Of a stretch of DNA of 61,985 bases, positions 26,114 to 36,820 are shown piece by piece (position 1 is the stretch's first letter; each line of letters starts with the position of its first letter). This DNA comes from Alkalimonas sp. (lineage in GTDB: Bacteria; Pseudomonadota; Gammaproteobacteria; Enterobacterales; Alteromonadaceae). A program made the position numbers and the translations under genes. The notes under the pieces are model-generated. The model had not been told where the DNA came from and made no database searches. It worked only from the letters and a program-made list of their open reading frames with translations. The DNA is taken from NCBI RefSeq assembly GCF_020831925.1, contig NZ_JAFIFQ010000015.1:1-61985 (forward strand). Direction: 5' to 3'.

Positions 26114-28111
26114 ATGCCTTCTCGTAAACAACTCGCCAACGCAATTCGTGCTCTAAGCATGGATGCGGTTCAAAAAGCCAACTCAGGTCATCCGGGTGCC
26201 CCTATGGGCATGGCGGATATTGCTGAAGTGCTATGGCGTGATTTTTTAAAGCACAATCCGCAAAACCCGAATTGGGCAGATCGCGATCGCTTTGTGCTGT
26301 CGAACGGCCATGGCTCCATGTTGCTGTACTCGTTGTTGCATTTATCCGGCTATGAGCTTGGTATTGACGATCTGAAACAGTTTCGTCAACTGCACTCCAA
26401 AACGCCCGGCCACCCTGAGTATGGTTATGCACCCGGCGTAGAAACCACCACTGGCCCACTTGGGCAGGGCATCACCAATGCAGTAGGCATGGCCATTGCA
26501 GAGAAGTCACTGGCGGCGCAGTTTAACCGGCCGGGTCATGAACTGGTCGATCACTTTACTTATGTTTTCCTTGGCGATGGTTGCCTGATGGAAGGTATCT
26601 CGCACGAAGCCTGTTCACTGGCCGGCACTTTAGGCCTGGGTAAGCTGATTGCCTTCTGGGACGACAACGGTATTTCCATTGATGGCGAAGTGGAAGGCTG
26701 GTTTACCGACGATACCCCAGCACGTTTTAAAGCCTATGGCTGGCAGGTGATTGAGTCGGTGGATGGTCATGATGCAGCGGCGGTGAAAGCCGCCATTGAA
26801 CAGGCACAGGCAGACAGCACCAAGCCAACCCTGATTTGCTGTAAAACCGTGATTGGTTATGGTGCGCCTAATAAAGGCGGCAGCCATGATTGCCATGGCG
26901 CACCGCTTGGTGATGCAGAAATTGCCGCCAGCCGTGAATTTTTACAATGGCCGCATGCACCTTTTGAGATCCCGGCGGATATCTACGCCGAATGGGATGC
27001 AAAAGCCAAAGGGCAAGTGGCAGAGCAAAGCTGGCAGCAAAAGCTGGCTGCCTACCGTGTTGCTTACCCGGAACTGGCCGCTGAGTTTGAGCGACGCAGT
27101 CTCGGCGACTTGCCAGCTAATTGGGCCGAGCAAAGCGCGGCCTATATTGAAAAACTGCAAGCCAACCCAGCGAACGTTGCTACGCGCAAAGCATCGCAAA
27201 ATGCGCTGAATGCCTATGGTCCTTTGTTGCCTGAGTTTATGGGGGGGTCGGCCGATTTGGCTGGTTCTAACCTGACCATCTGGTCTGGATCGAAACCATT
27301 GACGCACAACGATGCCAGCGGCAACTACATTTATTACGGTGTGCGCGAGTTCGGCATGTCGGCCATTATGAATGGCATTGCTTTGCATGGTGGTTTTGTG
27401 CCGTACGGTGCCACCTTCCTGATGTTTATGGAATATGCGCGTAATGCGGTGCGGATGGCAGCGCTAATGAAGCAGCGGGTAATCTTTGTCTATACGCATG
27501 ACTCCATTGGTCTGGGGGAAGATGGCCCAACCCACCAGCCGGTTGAACAGCTGGCAGCCTTGCGTGCCACGCCCAACCTGATGAACTGGCGCCCATGCGA
27601 TCAGGTCGAGTCTGCTGTTGCCTGGCAAGTCGCCATTGAACGGACGGAAGGCCCTACCAGCTTGATCTTTACCCGTCAGGGCTTGCCACAACAGGAGCGT
27701 AGCGCTGATCAACTGGCAGCCATTCGCCGCGGTGGTTATGTGCTGTTGGATTGCGAAGGAACACCAGAGCTGATCCTGATTGCAACCGGCTCTGAAGTGC
27801 AGTTGGCGATGAGTGCTGCGCAGCAACTGCAGCAAGAAGGTCGTAAGGTGCGGGTGGTTTCGATGCCATCGACCGATGTGTTTGATGCGCAGGATGCCAG
27901 CTACCGGGAGCAAGTACTGCCTGCTGCAGTCAGTCGACGTATCGCGGTGGAAGCGGGTATTATGGACGGTTGGTACAAGTACGTCGGCCTGAACGGCGAC
28001 GTCATTGGCATGACCGGCTTTGGTGAGTCGGCGCCTGCCGAGCAATTGTTTGCTCACTTTGGCATCACCAGCGACAAGGTGCTGGCCGCTGCTCGTAAGC
28101 TGCTGGCATAG
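26114..28111 (+). CDS. tkt: Transketolase
   Basis: A 665-residue thiamine-diphosphate enzyme of the pentose phosphate pathway that transfers two-carbon ketol units between sugar phosphates. Visible: the N-terminal [38 protein letters not shown], the ThDP motif GDGCLMEG...N (about 156-187), TPGHPEYG, and the pyrimidine-domain [20 protein letters not shown]. Length matches E. coli TktA (663). It is the first gene of the tkt-epd-pgk-fba cluster but is followed by its own terminator. Confidence 0.97.
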   Translation: MPSRKQLANAIRALSMDAVQKANSGHPGAPMGMADIAEVLWRDFLKHNPQNPNWADRDRFVLSNGHGSMLLYSLLHLSGYELGIDDLKQFRQLHSKTPGHPEYGYAPGVETTTGPLGQGITNAVGMAIAEKSLAAQFNRPGHELVDHFTYVFLGDGCLMEGISHEACSLAGTLGLGKLIAFWDDNGISIDGEVEGWFTDDTPARFKAYGWQVIESVDGHDAAAVKAAIEQAQADSTKPTLICCKTVIGYGAPNKGGSHDCHGAPLGDAEIAASREFLQWPHAPFEIPADIYAEWDAKAKGQVAEQSWQQKLAAYRVAYPELAAEFERRSLGDLPANWAEQSAAYIEKLQANPANVATRKASQNALNAYGPLLPEFMGGSADLAGSNLTIWSGSKPLTHNDASGNYIYYGVREFGMSAIMNGIALHGGFVPYGATFLMFMEYARNAVRMAALMKQRVIFVYTHDSIGLGEDGPTHQPVEQLAALRATPNLMNWRPCDQVESAVAWQVAIERTEGPTSLIFTRQGLPQQERSADQLAAIRRGGYVLLDCEGTPELILIATGSEVQLAMSAAQQLQQEGRKVRVVSMPSTDVFDAQDASYREQVLPAAVSRRIAVEAGIMDGWYKYVGLNGDVIGMTGFGESAPAEQLFAHFGITSDKVLAAARKLLA

Positions 28112-28122
28112 TGACAAAACAA

Positions 28123-28146
28123 GGACAGCCTGCGCTGTCCTTTTTT
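28123..28146 (+). terminator. Intrinsic terminator after tkt
   Basis: GGACAGC - CTGC - GCTGTCC - TTTTTT, starting 11 bp after the tkt stop and ending 18 bp before the epd start. It probably uncouples tkt from epd-pgk-fba, or allows partial read-through. Confidence 0.9.
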
Positions 28147-28164
28147 CTTAGGAGCATGAAACAG

Positions 28165-29190
28165 ATGCCCAGTTCGCAAGTGCCTATTCGTGTTGCTATC
28201 AATGGCTTCGGTCGTATTGGCCGAAACATTGTTCGGGCGTTGTACGAATCGGGTCGGCAAGATATCCGGGTGGTTGCCATCAATGAGTTGGCCGATGCCA
28301 AAGGGGTGGCGCATTTACTGAAGTACGATACTTCGCACGGCCGTTTTGCCGCCGAGGTAGAACGAGTGGAGCAGGGTATAAGTGTAAATGGGGAGCTGAT
28401 CCAGCTGTATGCCGAAGCCGATCCCATTGAATTGCCCTGGCAAGAGCTTGGCATTGATGTGGTGCTGGAGTGTACCGGTGTGTTCCATTCACGCCAGCAT
28501 GCCAAGTGGCATCTGGAAGCCGGTGCCAAGAAAGTGTTGTTCTCACATCCGGCCGATGCCGATGTCGATGCCACCGTTATTTTTGGTATTAACCAGCAGC
28601 GGCTGACACCTGCGATGCAGATAGTCTCCAATGGCTCCTGCACCACCAACTGCGTGGTGCCGGTGTTGCAACTGCTGGATGATGCTTATGGTATTGAAAG
28701 CGGTACCATTACTACCATCCATGCGTCGATGCATGATCAACAGGTGATCGATGCTTACCATACCGATCTACGTCGTACCCGGGCGGCCAGTCAGTCCATT
28801 ATTCCGGTGGATACCAAGCTGGCACTCGGGATAGAGCGCATTTTGCCGCAGTTGGCCGGGCGCTTTGAGGCCATTGCGGTGCGGGTGCCAACCGTCAATG
28901 TCACAGCGATGGATGTGAGTTTAACGCTGCATCAGGATGTAACTCCGGCGGCGATTAATCAGGTGCTGCAACGCGCAGGCAAGGCGCAGCTGGCGGGCAT
29001 TTTGGATTATACCGAAGAGCCCTTGGTGTCGGTGGATTTTAATCACAATTCACACTCCTGCATTGTCGATGGTTCCCTGACCCGGGTCAGTCACAAACGG
29101 TTGGTAAAATGCTTGCTCTGGTGTGACAACGAGTGGGGCTTTGCCAATCGGATGCTGGATACAGCCAGGGCCATGATGGCCTGTTCATAG
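28165..29190 (+). CDS. epd: D-erythrose-4-phosphate dehydrogenase
   Basis: A 341-residue GAPDH-like enzyme that oxidises erythrose-4-phosphate to 4-phosphoerythronate in the pyridoxal-phosphate pathway. The N-terminal [22 protein letters not shown], the catalytic SNGSCTTNC, and [35 protein letters not shown] follow E. coli Epd rather than GapA. The synteny (tkt-epd-pgk-fba) agrees. Two ATGs are possible: the one at 28156 is only 1 bp from AGGAG, so ATG 28165 (10 bp from it) is chosen. Frame further upstream overlaps the terminator. Confidence 0.92.
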   Translation: MPSSQVPIRVAINGFGRIGRNIVRALYESGRQDIRVVAINELADAKGVAHLLKYDTSHGRFAAEVERVEQGISVNGELIQLYAEADPIELPWQELGIDVVLECTGVFHSRQHAKWHLEAGAKKVLFSHPADADVDATVIFGINQQRLTPAMQIVSNGSCTTNCVVPVLQLLDDAYGIESGTITTIHASMHDQQVIDAYHTDLRRTRAASQSIIPVDTKLALGIERILPQLAGRFEAIAVRVPTVNVTAMDVSLTLHQDVTPAAINQVLQRAGKAQLAGILDYTEEPLVSVDFNHNSHSCIVDGSLTRVSHKRLVKCLLWCDNEWGFANRMLDTARAMMACS

Positions 29191-29214
29191 AACTTATTTC
29201 ATAGGGAGAAACGC

Positions 29215-30399
29215 ATGACGGTTTTACAGATGACCAAACTGGAACTTGCCGGTAAGCGGGTGCTGATTCGGGAAGATTTGAATGTACCGGTGAAAGATGG
29301 TGCAGTGACCTCCGATGCTCGTTTACGAGCAGCGTTACCAACCATTGAGCTTGCATTAGCTCAAGGGGCGGCTGTGATGGTGATGTCCCATCTTGGCCGG
29401 CCGGAAGAAGGGGTCTACAACGAAGAGGCTTCCATGCAGCCGGTGGTTGCCTGGTTACAGCAGGCATTGACGGTACCGGTTCGGTTAGAGCGCGATTACC
29501 TGGCTGGTGTGGATGTAAAGCCGGGGGAGCTGGTGGTGTTTGAAAACGTACGTTTTAACTCAGGTGAGAAGAAAAACGACGATGCACTGGCGCAAAAGCT
29601 GGCCGCTTTGTGCGATATCTTTGTGATGGACGCTTTTGGGACTGCACATCGGGCCCAGGCTTCTACCCATGGCGTCGCCAAGTTTGCCCCTATTGCGTGT
29701 GCTGGCCCTTTGTTGGCGAACGAACTGGATGCACTTGGCAAAGCACTCAAAAATCCAAAGCGTCCACTGGTTGCTATTGTTGGTGGTTCTAAGGTATCGA
29801 CCAAGCTCACGGTATTGGAGTCCTTATCCGGCGTGGTGGACCAGTTAATTGTTGGTGGCGGCATTGCCAACACTTTTATTGCCGCTAACGGCCATGGCGT
29901 TGGAAAATCCTTGTGTGAAGACGATCTGATTCCGGAGGCCAAGCGACTGATGGCAGCGGCCGAAGCCCGTGGAGCCAGCATCCCGGTGCCATCCGATGTA
30001 ATGACCGGCAAAGCTTTTAGTGCCAATACGCCCGCTATGCTGAAAGCGGTTAACGATATTGCCAGCGATGATATGGTGTTTGATATTGGCCCCGTCACCA
30101 CAGCAGCCCTGGTGAAACTGCTGAAAAGTGCCGGCACTATTGTCTGGAATGGTCCGGTCGGTGTGTTTGAGTTTGATCAGTTTGCGGCCGGTACTGAAGC
30201 AATTGCCAGGGCGATTGCAGAAAGCCCGGCGTTTTCCATTGCCGGTGGCGGTGATACCTTAGCAGCGATTGATAAATACGGCATAGCGGACAGAATTTCA
30301 TACATTTCGACCGGCGGTGGTGCTTTCCTGGAATTCCTGGAAGGTAAAACTTTGCCCGCAGTCGCTATACTGGAAGAACGGGCGCGTCAGGCGCTGTAA
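29215..30399 (+). CDS. pgk: Phosphoglycerate kinase
   Basis: A 394-residue glycolytic kinase (1,3-bisphosphoglycerate + ADP to 3-phosphoglycerate + ATP). Signatures: [65 protein letters not shown] and the C-terminal [11 protein letters not shown] with [14 protein letters not shown]. Length fits E. coli Pgk (387). It lies 24 bp after epd with a GGGAG Shine-Dalgarno and precedes fba by 64 bp. Confidence 0.97.
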   Translation: MTVLQMTKLELAGKRVLIREDLNVPVKDGAVTSDARLRAALPTIELALAQGAAVMVMSHLGRPEEGVYNEEASMQPVVAWLQQALTVPVRLERDYLAGVDVKPGELVVFENVRFNSGEKKNDDALAQKLAALCDIFVMDAFGTAHRAQASTHGVAKFAPIACAGPLLANELDALGKALKNPKRPLVAIVGGSKVSTKLTVLESLSGVVDQLIVGGGIANTFIAANGHGVGKSLCEDDLIPEAKRLMAAAEARGASIPVPSDVMTGKAFSANTPAMLKAVNDIASDDMVFDIGPVTTAALVKLLKSAGTIVWNGPVGVFEFDQFAAGTEAIARAIAESPAFSIAGGGDTLAAIDKYGIADRISYISTGGGAFLEFLEGKTLPAVAILEERARQAL

Positions 30400-30463
30400 A
30401 AAAATTAAAAACATAAGCTCAAAGAGCATTGATAACTTTGTACCCTAACAGAGAGAGGATCTC

Positions 30464-31501
30464 ATGGCACTTATTTCATTACGTCAGATGCTGGATCATG
30501 CTGCTGAGCATGGCTACGGTGTACCGGCATTTAATGTCAATAACCTGGAGCAAATGCGCGCCATCATGTTGGCCGCAGAGCAAACCGATAGCCCGGTTAT
30601 CGTGCAGGCATCCGCTGGTGCCCGCAAATACGCGGGCGCGCCTTTTTTGCGTCATCTTATTCTGGCGGCAATTGAGGAGTTTCCAAATATCCCGGTGGTG
30701 ATGCATCAGGATCATGGTACCTCGATGGCGGTTTGTCAGCGCTCCATCCAACTGGGTTTTTCGTCGGTGATGATGGACGGCTCCCTCGGTGAAGATGGCA
30801 AAACACCAATGGACTACGATTACAACGTCGCTGTCACCAAAAGTGTGGTCGATATTGCCCATGCCTGTGGGGTGTCGGTAGAAGGGGAGCTCGGTTGCCT
30901 GGGCTCACTGGAAACCGGTACTGCTGGCGAGGAAGATGGCATTGGTGCCGAAGGCGTGTTAACCCACGAGCAAATGCTGACCGATCCGGACGAAGCCTTT
31001 GAGTTTGTCAAAGCAACCGGAGTGGATGCGCTGGCGATTGCCTGCGGTACCTCGCATGGTGCTTACAAGTTCAGCCGGCCGCCGACAGGCGATATCCTGG
31101 CGATTGATCGGATTAAAGCCATTCATGCCAAAATCCCGAATACGCACCTGGTGATGCACGGTTCCTCATCGGTGCCGCAAGAGTGGTTGAAAGTGATCAA
31201 TGAGTTTGGCGGTGAGATCCCAGAAACCTATGGTGTACCGGTCGAGCAAATTCTCGAAGGCATTAAGCACGGCGTGCGTAAAGTGAATATTGATACTGAT
31301 CTGCGTTTGGCTTCCACCGGGGCCGTTCGCCGCTTTTTAGCACAGCATCCGGCCGAGTTTGATCCACGCAAATTCCTGCAGGCTTCAACCAAAGCCATGA
31401 CCGAAATTTGTGTGGCGCGCTATGAAGCCTTTGGCTGTGCTGGCAACGCTAGCAAGATAAAACCTGTAAGCTTGGAAGCTATGGTAGGCTTCTACAGCTA
31501 A
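30464..31501 (+). CDS. fba: Class II fructose-1,6-bisphosphate aldolase
   Basis: A 345-residue zinc-dependent aldolase. Features: [17 protein letters not shown], the zinc/substrate loop VMHQDHGTS (His-x-Asp-His), [28 protein letters not shown] and MHGSSSVP. The sequence type is the Calvin-cycle-like class II group, as in many gammaproteobacteria, and not the shorter E. coli FbaA type. It completes the tkt-epd-pgk-fba cluster. Downstream is an intrinsic terminator at 31627. Confidence 0.95.
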   Translation: MALISLRQMLDHAAEHGYGVPAFNVNNLEQMRAIMLAAEQTDSPVIVQASAGARKYAGAPFLRHLILAAIEEFPNIPVVMHQDHGTSMAVCQRSIQLGFSSVMMDGSLGEDGKTPMDYDYNVAVTKSVVDIAHACGVSVEGELGCLGSLETGTAGEEDGIGAEGVLTHEQMLTDPDEAFEFVKATGVDALAIACGTSHGAYKFSRPPTGDILAIDRIKAIHAKIPNTHLVMHGSSSVPQEWLKVINEFGGEIPETYGVPVEQILEGIKHGVRKVNIDTDLRLASTGAVRRFLAQHPAEFDPRKFLQASTKAMTEICVARYEAFGCAGNASKIKPVSLEAMVGFYS

Positions 31502-31813
31502 AGTACTGTATTGCTTGTTTTTTGTGCGGTTAGTTTAACAAAGTATAAGTAGAAAAAAAGCAGCGCTTTAATAGCGCATAAACACGACTTAAAACCGCAT
31601 AAATAAGCAACATTTGAATTAGTGGCAAAGCCCGTTGTCGTATTGACAATGGGCTTTTTAGCTGTAATGATGCTGGTGGTTTACCCTCTAACCAGGGCTC
31701 TCTATTCGTGGTCATTGCACTGGGTTGAAGTGCCACTGTCATTGACCTGAGAGTAGTTTGAGAAAAGCCCTAAACTCCAGGTTACGTTAATCAGCAATTA
31801 TTGGTTGGGAACT
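31502..31813. other. Gap between fba and the TonB-system operon (312 bp)
   Basis: Holds a small GCGCT/AGCGC inverted repeat near 31563-31577, the terminator at 31627-31659, and then the leader and probable promoter of the DUF3450 gene. No gene or RNA was recognised. Confidence 0.6.
31627..31659 (+). terminator. Intrinsic terminator after fba
   Basis: A 13-bp stem (AAAGCCCGTTGTC / GACAATGGGCTTT, one G-T pair) with a 5-base loop, ending in a T-run. It is 125 bp past the fba stop, so the fba mRNA has a longish 3' end. Confidence 0.85.
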
Positions 31814-32587
31814 ATGCTTAACAATAAAATGAGTAAAAGTCTTATCGCATCGGCTTTTGCCGGTGTCTTCGCCTTTTCCGGCGGAGCGATGGCGAATTCC
31901 GGCTTAGAACAAATCCATCAGGAAAATAGCCAAATCATTCGTGAAGCCGTCCGCTCACAAGAGCGCATTAACACGATTTACGAGCAAACTCAGGATCTGT
32001 TGAATCAATATCGTCAAGTAGTCGACCAAACCGATAGCCTGACAGTTTACAATGATTTTCTGCAAACGCTGGTGACTGACCAGCAGCGTCAAATCAACTC
32101 CATTCAGCGTCAAATCGACACCCTGGAAGATACCCGCCGTGGTACTGTGCCACTGATGTTTAAAATGATTGATGCATTGGAAGAGTTCGTGAAGAACGAT
32201 ATTCCACTGCGTACCGATCGTCGTATCGAGCGTGTTGAGCGCCTGCGTGAAGTCATGGCGCGTTCTGACGTGCAACTTTCTGAACAGTATCGTCAAATCA
32301 TGGAAGCCTACAGCATCGAAGCTGGTTATGGCTCTGAGCTGGCTGCGTTCCAGGGTACTTTAAACTTGGGTGGTAACGAGCTGACCGTCGATTACGTGCA
32401 TCTGGGCCGCCTGGCGCTGATGGCCATGTCGCTGGATGGCAGCAATGCCTGGCACTGGAACCGTCAAACCAACAGCTGGGAACAACTGCCGGACAGTTAT
32501 TTAACAGGCGTCAGCGATTTCATCAAAATGGCCCGTCGTGAAATTAACTTTGATATGGCACGCGTACCACTAATCGCAGCGGAGTAA
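31814..32587 (+). CDS. DUF3450 periplasmic coiled-coil protein of a TonB system
   Basis: A 257-residue exported protein. The signal peptide ends near GGAMA-NS, followed by a long coiled coil (about 30-115, e.g. QDLLNQYRQVVDQTD and QRQINSIQRQIDTLED) and a C-terminal globular part. This is the DUF3450 family, whose genes commonly precede exbB in TtpC-type TonB clusters; a structural role in the complex is inferred from that position. A TTG 9 bp upstream is in frame, but the ATG at 31814 with GGGA just before it is preferred. It is followed 7 bp later by the long ExbB, and is the likely first gene of a six-gene operon. Confidence 0.85.
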   Translation: MLNNKMSKSLIASAFAGVFAFSGGAMANSGLEQIHQENSQIIREAVRSQERINTIYEQTQDLLNQYRQVVDQTDSLTVYNDFLQTLVTDQQRQINSIQRQIDTLEDTRRGTVPLMFKMIDALEEFVKNDIPLRTDRRIERVERLREVMARSDVQLSEQYRQIMEAYSIEAGYGSELAAFQGTLNLGGNELTVDYVHLGRLALMAMSLDGSNAWHWNRQTNSWEQLPDSYLTGVSDFIKMARREINFDMARVPLIAAE

Positions 32588-32594
32588 GACGAAA

Positions 32595-33962
32595 ATGAGA
32601 ACCCTATTTAAATCCTTAATCGTTGCTGTTGCGGTGACTGCTACTGCCAGCATGGCATTTGATGCTTCAGCCAACACCAACCGGCTGGATCAAATCCTGG
32701 AACAAGTAAAGCGTGAGCGTCAGCTGGAAGGACGTGTCAACCAAGAGCGTGAGCAAGCTTTTATCAATGCACGCCAGGATCAACAACGTTTATTAAATGA
32801 AGCTCGTCGCGCTCTGGCCAACCAGGAAGCACGTGGTGAGCGTTTGCAAAAAGAATTTGCTGATAACGACATTCTGATTGCACAAAAAGAACAAGAGCTG
32901 ATTGCTGCCCAGGGTACTCTGGGTGAGTTATTCGGTATGGTGCGTGGTAGTGCCAGCGATGCCATCGGCTTGGTTTCTAGCTCGATTGTTAGTGCTCAGT
33001 ACCCAGGTCGTCACGAGCCACTGCGTGGTTTGGCGGCTGCGACTGAACTGCCAACTATTCCAGAAATGGAAGACCTGTGGGTTGCTTTGCTGACAGAAAT
33101 GGTTGAGTCTGCCAAGATCTCCAAGTTTGACGCTGAAGTTGTCAATCTGGATGGTGGTACCTCATCCCAGCGCGTCACGCGTTTTGGTTCTTTCCACGTA
33201 ACCACTGACCGTGATTATCTGTACTACAATGCTGATACCAACCAATTACAACCACTAGGCCGTGCACCGATTTCCCGTGTACACAACTCAGTGTCGGATT
33301 TCCACAATGCTCGTCCTGGTACTTTGACCAATCTGTTTGTTGACCCAACCAAAGGCAACAGTATTCTGCGTTTGAACCAGCAGCGTGCTACTTTGATGGA
33401 ATACTACCACCAGGGTAAATTTGTCGGTTACCTGATCACAGTGTTGCTGGTCATTGGTTTACTGATTGCCATTGAGCGTTTCGTGGTGCTGTCACTGGTT
33501 GGTGGCAAGATCCGTGCTCAGCTGAAAAATCTGTCCAATCCTTCCGATGGCAACCCGCTGGGTCGTATTCTGAAGGTCTACCACAACAACAAATCTGCTG
33601 ATGTGGAAAACCTGGAACTGAAACTGGACGAAGCCATCTTGCGTGAAACGCCAAAAGTGGAGCGTGGCATTAGCATGATTAAACTTTTTGCTGCTGTTGC
33701 ACCTCTAATGGGTCTATTGGGTACCGTTATCGGTATGATTATGACCTTCCAGACCATCACATTGTACGGTACTGGTGACCCGAAACTGATGGCGGGTGAT
33801 ATTTCTCTGGCATTGGTAACTACGGCTCTGGGTCTGATCGCGGCACTGCCACTGATCTTCGCTCACAGCATTGTTGCGACCAAAGCCAAATCTGTGCTTC
33901 ACGTACTGGATGAGCAAAGCGCTGGTATCATTGCTGCTCATGCGGAGAAGGAGAAAGCCTAA
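32595..33962 (+). CDS. ExbB/TolQ-family proton channel with long N-terminal periplasmic coiled coil (TtpC-like)
   Basis: A 455-residue protein. A signal peptide (about 1-26) leads into a periplasmic coiled coil (about 30-110) and a globular stretch to about 265. The MotA/TolQ/ExbB domain follows, with three membrane helices (about 273-295, 360-385 and 400-425). Conserved pieces are LFAAVAPLMGLLGTVIGMI and ITLYGTGDPKLMAGDISLALVTTALGLI. The extended form is the type called TtpC in Vibrio TonB2 systems. Its stop codon overlaps the start of the second ExbB (TAATG), suggesting translational coupling. Confidence 0.9.
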   Translation: MRTLFKSLIVAVAVTATASMAFDASANTNRLDQILEQVKRERQLEGRVNQEREQAFINARQDQQRLLNEARRALANQEARGERLQKEFADNDILIAQKEQELIAAQGTLGELFGMVRGSASDAIGLVSSSIVSAQYPGRHEPLRGLAAATELPTIPEMEDLWVALLTEMVESAKISKFDAEVVNLDGGTSSQRVTRFGSFHVTTDRDYLYYNADTNQLQPLGRAPISRVHNSVSDFHNARPGTLTNLFVDPTKGNSILRLNQQRATLMEYYHQGKFVGYLITVLLVIGLLIAIERFVVLSLVGGKIRAQLKNLSNPSDGNPLGRILKVYHNNKSADVENLELKLDEAILRETPKVERGISMIKLFAAVAPLMGLLGTVIGMIMTFQTITLYGTGDPKLMAGDISLALVTTALGLIAALPLIFAHSIVATKAKSVLHVLDEQSAGIIAAHAEKEKA

Positions 33963-34489
33963 TGATGCTCCAGCTGATTGAGCTGTGGGAATCGGTACAG
34001 GATTTTATTCATACCGGGGGCAATGTCTTGTACATTGTCGCCCTGGTGCTCTTCATCATGTGGTTTCTCATGTTAGAGCGCTACTGGTATCTGAAAGCGG
34101 TTTTTCCGAAGGAAAAGAAAGCGATTATCGCCCGCTGGGATGCCCGGGAGGACACCACCTCTTGGTATGCTCATAAAATCCGCGATACCTGGATTTCTGA
34201 AGCAACAACAAAAATTGACCAGAATATGCTGCTGATAAAGACACTGGTCGCTATGTGTCCGCTGATCGGACTACTGGGCACTGTAACCGGGATGATTGCC
34301 GTCTTTGACGTCATGGCTACCCAGGGTACTGGTAACCCTAGAACCATGGCGTCTGGTATCTCGATGGCCACTATTCCGACCATGTCTGGAATGGTAGCTG
34401 CACTTTCCGGGGTCTTTTTCAGCTCGCGGTTAGAAATCAGAGCAAAGCGGGAAAAAGCGAGCTTGGTTGATAGCTTACCGCATCATTAA
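33962..34489 (+). CDS. exbB: ExbB-like MotA/TolQ/ExbB proton channel protein
   Basis: A 175-residue classical short ExbB. Three membrane helices are visible (about 18-40, 90-112 and 130-150) with the conserved TLVAMCPLIGLLGTVTGMIAVFDVMA and GNPRTMASGISMATIPTMSGMVAAL. It forms the proton channel with ExbD to energise TonB. Two adjacent ATGs (33962 and 33965) are possible. It is 12 bp before exbD. Confidence 0.92.
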   Translation: MMLQLIELWESVQDFIHTGGNVLYIVALVLFIMWFLMLERYWYLKAVFPKEKKAIIARWDAREDTTSWYAHKIRDTWISEATTKIDQNMLLIKTLVAMCPLIGLLGTVTGMIAVFDVMATQGTGNPRTMASGISMATIPTMSGMVAALSGVFFSSRLEIRAKREKASLVDSLPHH

Positions 34490-34501
34490 AGAGAGATTTT
34501 T

Positions 34502-34900
34502 ATGGCACGTAAACGTATTCGTGAAGACGACGAGGCCCAAATCGACATTACGCCGATGATGGATATCGTTTTCATTATGTTGATCTTCTTTATCGTGACA
34601 ACTTCATTCGTGAAAGAAGCCGGTATCGATGTGAACAAACCTGAGTCCACTCAGGCACAGCAAAAACCAAGCGCCACCATTTTTATCGCCATTCGTCCAA
34701 ATGGTGAGATCTGGATGGACCGTCGGATGGTTGATGTCGAGCGGGTTGCCGCTAACATTGAACGTCTGGTTGCTGAGTCGCCAACTGATACCATTATCAT
34801 TCAGGCTGACAAAGAAGCTATGCATGGTCGGGTAATGGAAGTCATGGATCAAATCAAAGCGGCAGGTGATTACATCATCACTATCGCCGGGGAGCAGTGA
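34502..34900 (+). CDS. exbD: ExbD-like biopolymer transport protein
   Basis: A 132-residue protein with one N-terminal membrane helix (about 20-40) carrying the conserved aspartate in IDITPMMDIVFIMLIFF, which is the proton-relay position of ExbD. A periplasmic domain follows, ending VMDQIKAAGDYIITIAGE. It pairs with the upstream ExbB and the downstream TonB, whose gene starts 4 bp later. Confidence 0.93.
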   Translation: MARKRIREDDEAQIDITPMMDIVFIMLIFFIVTTSFVKEAGIDVNKPESTQAQQKPSATIFIAIRPNGEIWMDRRMVDVERVAANIERLVAESPTDTIIIQADKEAMHGRVMEVMDQIKAAGDYIITIAGEQ

Positions 34901-34904
34901 TACT

Positions 34905-35525
34905 ATGGCACGTTTACTTACATCGCTATTTCTTGGTGCTGTGGTAACGTTTCTATTGTTCTTGTTAATGGCGACCCTGGTCAAAGGGACCGGGGAACGC
35001 CGCGATAACGAGCAAGAGCGGATTGTTGTAGAAATTAATACCACACCGCCAGATATGGATACGCAGGTGCGTCGGCCACCGCCACCACCACCACCACCAC
35101 CACCAGCGCAGCCGCCACAGCAGCCACAGACACCTCCGGATCAAACCGATGTGTCAGGTGCGGTAGGCTTTAATATGCCTGGTCTGGATTTAGGCGGCGC
35201 GTCAAGTGGTATTGGCGATCCATCAGGTGCTTTAATGCGTGATGGTGATGCGCAACCTATCGTGCGAATTGAGCCGCGTTACCCGGTTCAGGCAGCACGT
35301 GACGGGTTGCAAGGCTGGGTTCGTTTAAGCTTTAGCATTATGGAAGACGGCAGTGTTGATAATGTTGAAGTCATCGAAGCAGAACCACGTCGTGTGTTCG
35401 ACCGTGAAGCAATCCGTGCGTTACGCCGCTGGCGTTATCAGCCAAAAATTGTTGATGGTCGTCCGCAACAGCAGCATGGCCTGCAAGTTCAGCTGGACTT
35501 CACGCTTGATATGGCCGGAGGTTGA
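34905..35525 (+). CDS. tonB: TonB energy transducer with a polyproline spacer
   Basis: A 206-residue protein: membrane helix about 5-25 (LFLGAVVTFLLFLLMATL), a run of ten prolines (about 60-69) that can span the periplasm, and a TonB C-terminal domain (about 120-206) with VRIEPRYPVQAARDGLQGWV and ALRRWRYQPKIVDG. The ATG at 34905 follows GGGGAGCAG; the frame is open 13 codons upstream into exbD but those are ignored. It is a close paralogue of the TonB at 13816-14460. Confidence 0.92.
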   Translation: MARLLTSLFLGAVVTFLLFLLMATLVKGTGERRDNEQERIVVEINTTPPDMDTQVRRPPPPPPPPPPAQPPQQPQTPPDQTDVSGAVGFNMPGLDLGGASSGIGDPSGALMRDGDAQPIVRIEPRYPVQAARDGLQGWVRLSFSIMEDGSVDNVEVIEAEPRRVFDREAIRALRRWRYQPKIVDGRPQQQHGLQVQLDFTLDMAGG

Positions 35526-36799
35526 TGATGACTAAGTTAACAAAACTCAGTTCAGCACTGGCAATCGCTTTTGCGTTAACAGCAGGTTCTTTCTATGTAC
35601 CGGCCAGCCTGGCTGAAACGGCTGCTCAACAGCAGCAACGGATCCAGGAGCGTAAAGATCGCCGTAGCCAGGTGGTTTCTGAGCGAACCGGTCGCTCATT
35701 GTCACGTGCGATTGATTTGTACAATGAAGATCAAATCCAGGAAGCATTAAAAGTTTTGCTGGATACCCGAACCAGCTCAGACTTTGATCGTGCTTTTGTG
35801 GATCGACTGATTGGTCAGTTGTACGTTGGCATTGACAACACCAAAGCGATTGATTATCTGCAACGCGCAGTACGGCCAGATATTCTTGGCTTCAATGACC
35901 AAGCCGCAACGCTTGAGAATATCGGCCACTTGCTGATGCAGGAAGAGCGCTATCAGCAAGCTATCGAAGCCTATCGTGCTTGGATGCACTTCACTGGTGA
36001 GCAAAAGCATGACATCTACTTCCGTATTGCCGGTGCTTATCTTCAGATGGAGCAGTATGATAACGCTGTGCAGCCGATTGACCGTGCTTTGGCGTTGTCT
36101 GATGAGCCACGTGAAAATTACTATCAGGCCAAGTTAAGTGCTTTGTATGGTGCTCAGCGTATACCTGAAGCGACCCAAGTCCTTGAGCAAATGGTTACCT
36201 TGTTTCCAGACAGTGCTCAATGGTGGTTCTATCTAGGCAATACGTATCAGATGCAGGAAGAGTTACAGAAATCGCTTTCGGCGCTTCGAGTCGCCAATAT
36301 ACTGGGCTACCTGGAATCACGTACTCACTTTCAGATGTTTGGTCAAGCCTTTGCTAACAATGAGATGTCATTCAAAGCAGCTGCGGTGTTTGAGCAAAAA
36401 ATGAAAGATGGGGTTATTCCGGAAAACCGGCAAATCCTTATGGCCATTGCCAGCAACTACCAGGCAGCTCGTGAATATGCCAAAGCGGCAGAGTTTTACG
36501 GTCGGGCTGGTCAGTTGGACAATGATGCCGAGGCATTCCGTCGTCAGGGTGAAGCGTTAATTTCTATCCAGCGCTATCGCAATGCGATTACCGCTTTCAA
36601 TCGTGCACTGGAATTAAATGTAGAGAATCCTGGCCGGGTGCATATGAGTATGGTTGCTGCTCATTTTTATTTAGAGCAGTATCCGCAGGCTTTAGCTGCA
36701 GCTCAGCAGGCACGACGTGACACGGCGCTAGCGCGCCAGGCACGTAGCTGGGAAGACTATATTCGGGATAAAGCCAAGATGAAGGGCGTAAACTTGTAA
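35525..36799 (+). CDS. TPR-repeat periplasmic protein of the TonB operon
   Basis: About 424 residues: a signal peptide (about 1-30, ending PASLAE) and at least eight tetratricopeptide-like repeats (about 55-400, such as AIDYLQRAV, AIEAYRAWMHF and AAEFYGRAGQLD). Genes like this end the exbB-exbB-exbD-tonB cluster in Alteromonadales and Vibrio; some are required for receptor-specific transport. The start overlaps the tonB stop (TGATG); ATG 35528 is also possible and is better spaced from GGAGG. A strong terminator follows. Confidence 0.85.
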   Translation: MMTKLTKLSSALAIAFALTAGSFYVPASLAETAAQQQQRIQERKDRRSQVVSERTGRSLSRAIDLYNEDQIQEALKVLLDTRTSSDFDRAFVDRLIGQLYVGIDNTKAIDYLQRAVRPDILGFNDQAATLENIGHLLMQEERYQQAIEAYRAWMHFTGEQKHDIYFRIAGAYLQMEQYDNAVQPIDRALALSDEPRENYYQAKLSALYGAQRIPEATQVLEQMVTLFPDSAQWWFYLGNTYQMQEELQKSLSALRVANILGYLESRTHFQMFGQAFANNEMSFKAAAVFEQKMKDGVIPENRQILMAIASNYQAAREYAKAAEFYGRAGQLDNDAEAFRRQGEALISIQRYRNAITAFNRALELNVENPGRVHMSMVAAHFYLEQYPQALAAAQQARRDTALARQARSWEDYIRDKAKMKGVNL

Positions 36800-36820
36800 G
36801 CTCTCGCTGCTTTTAACTGT

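Noticed and set aside
28111-28164. Upstream extension of epd
   Set aside because: It would begin inside the tkt stop and run through the tkt terminator. The ATG at 28165 gives the family N-terminus.
31563-31577. Terminator after fba at the GCGCT/AGCGC hairpin
   Set aside because: Only a 5-bp stem with no T-run; the real terminator is at 31627-31659.
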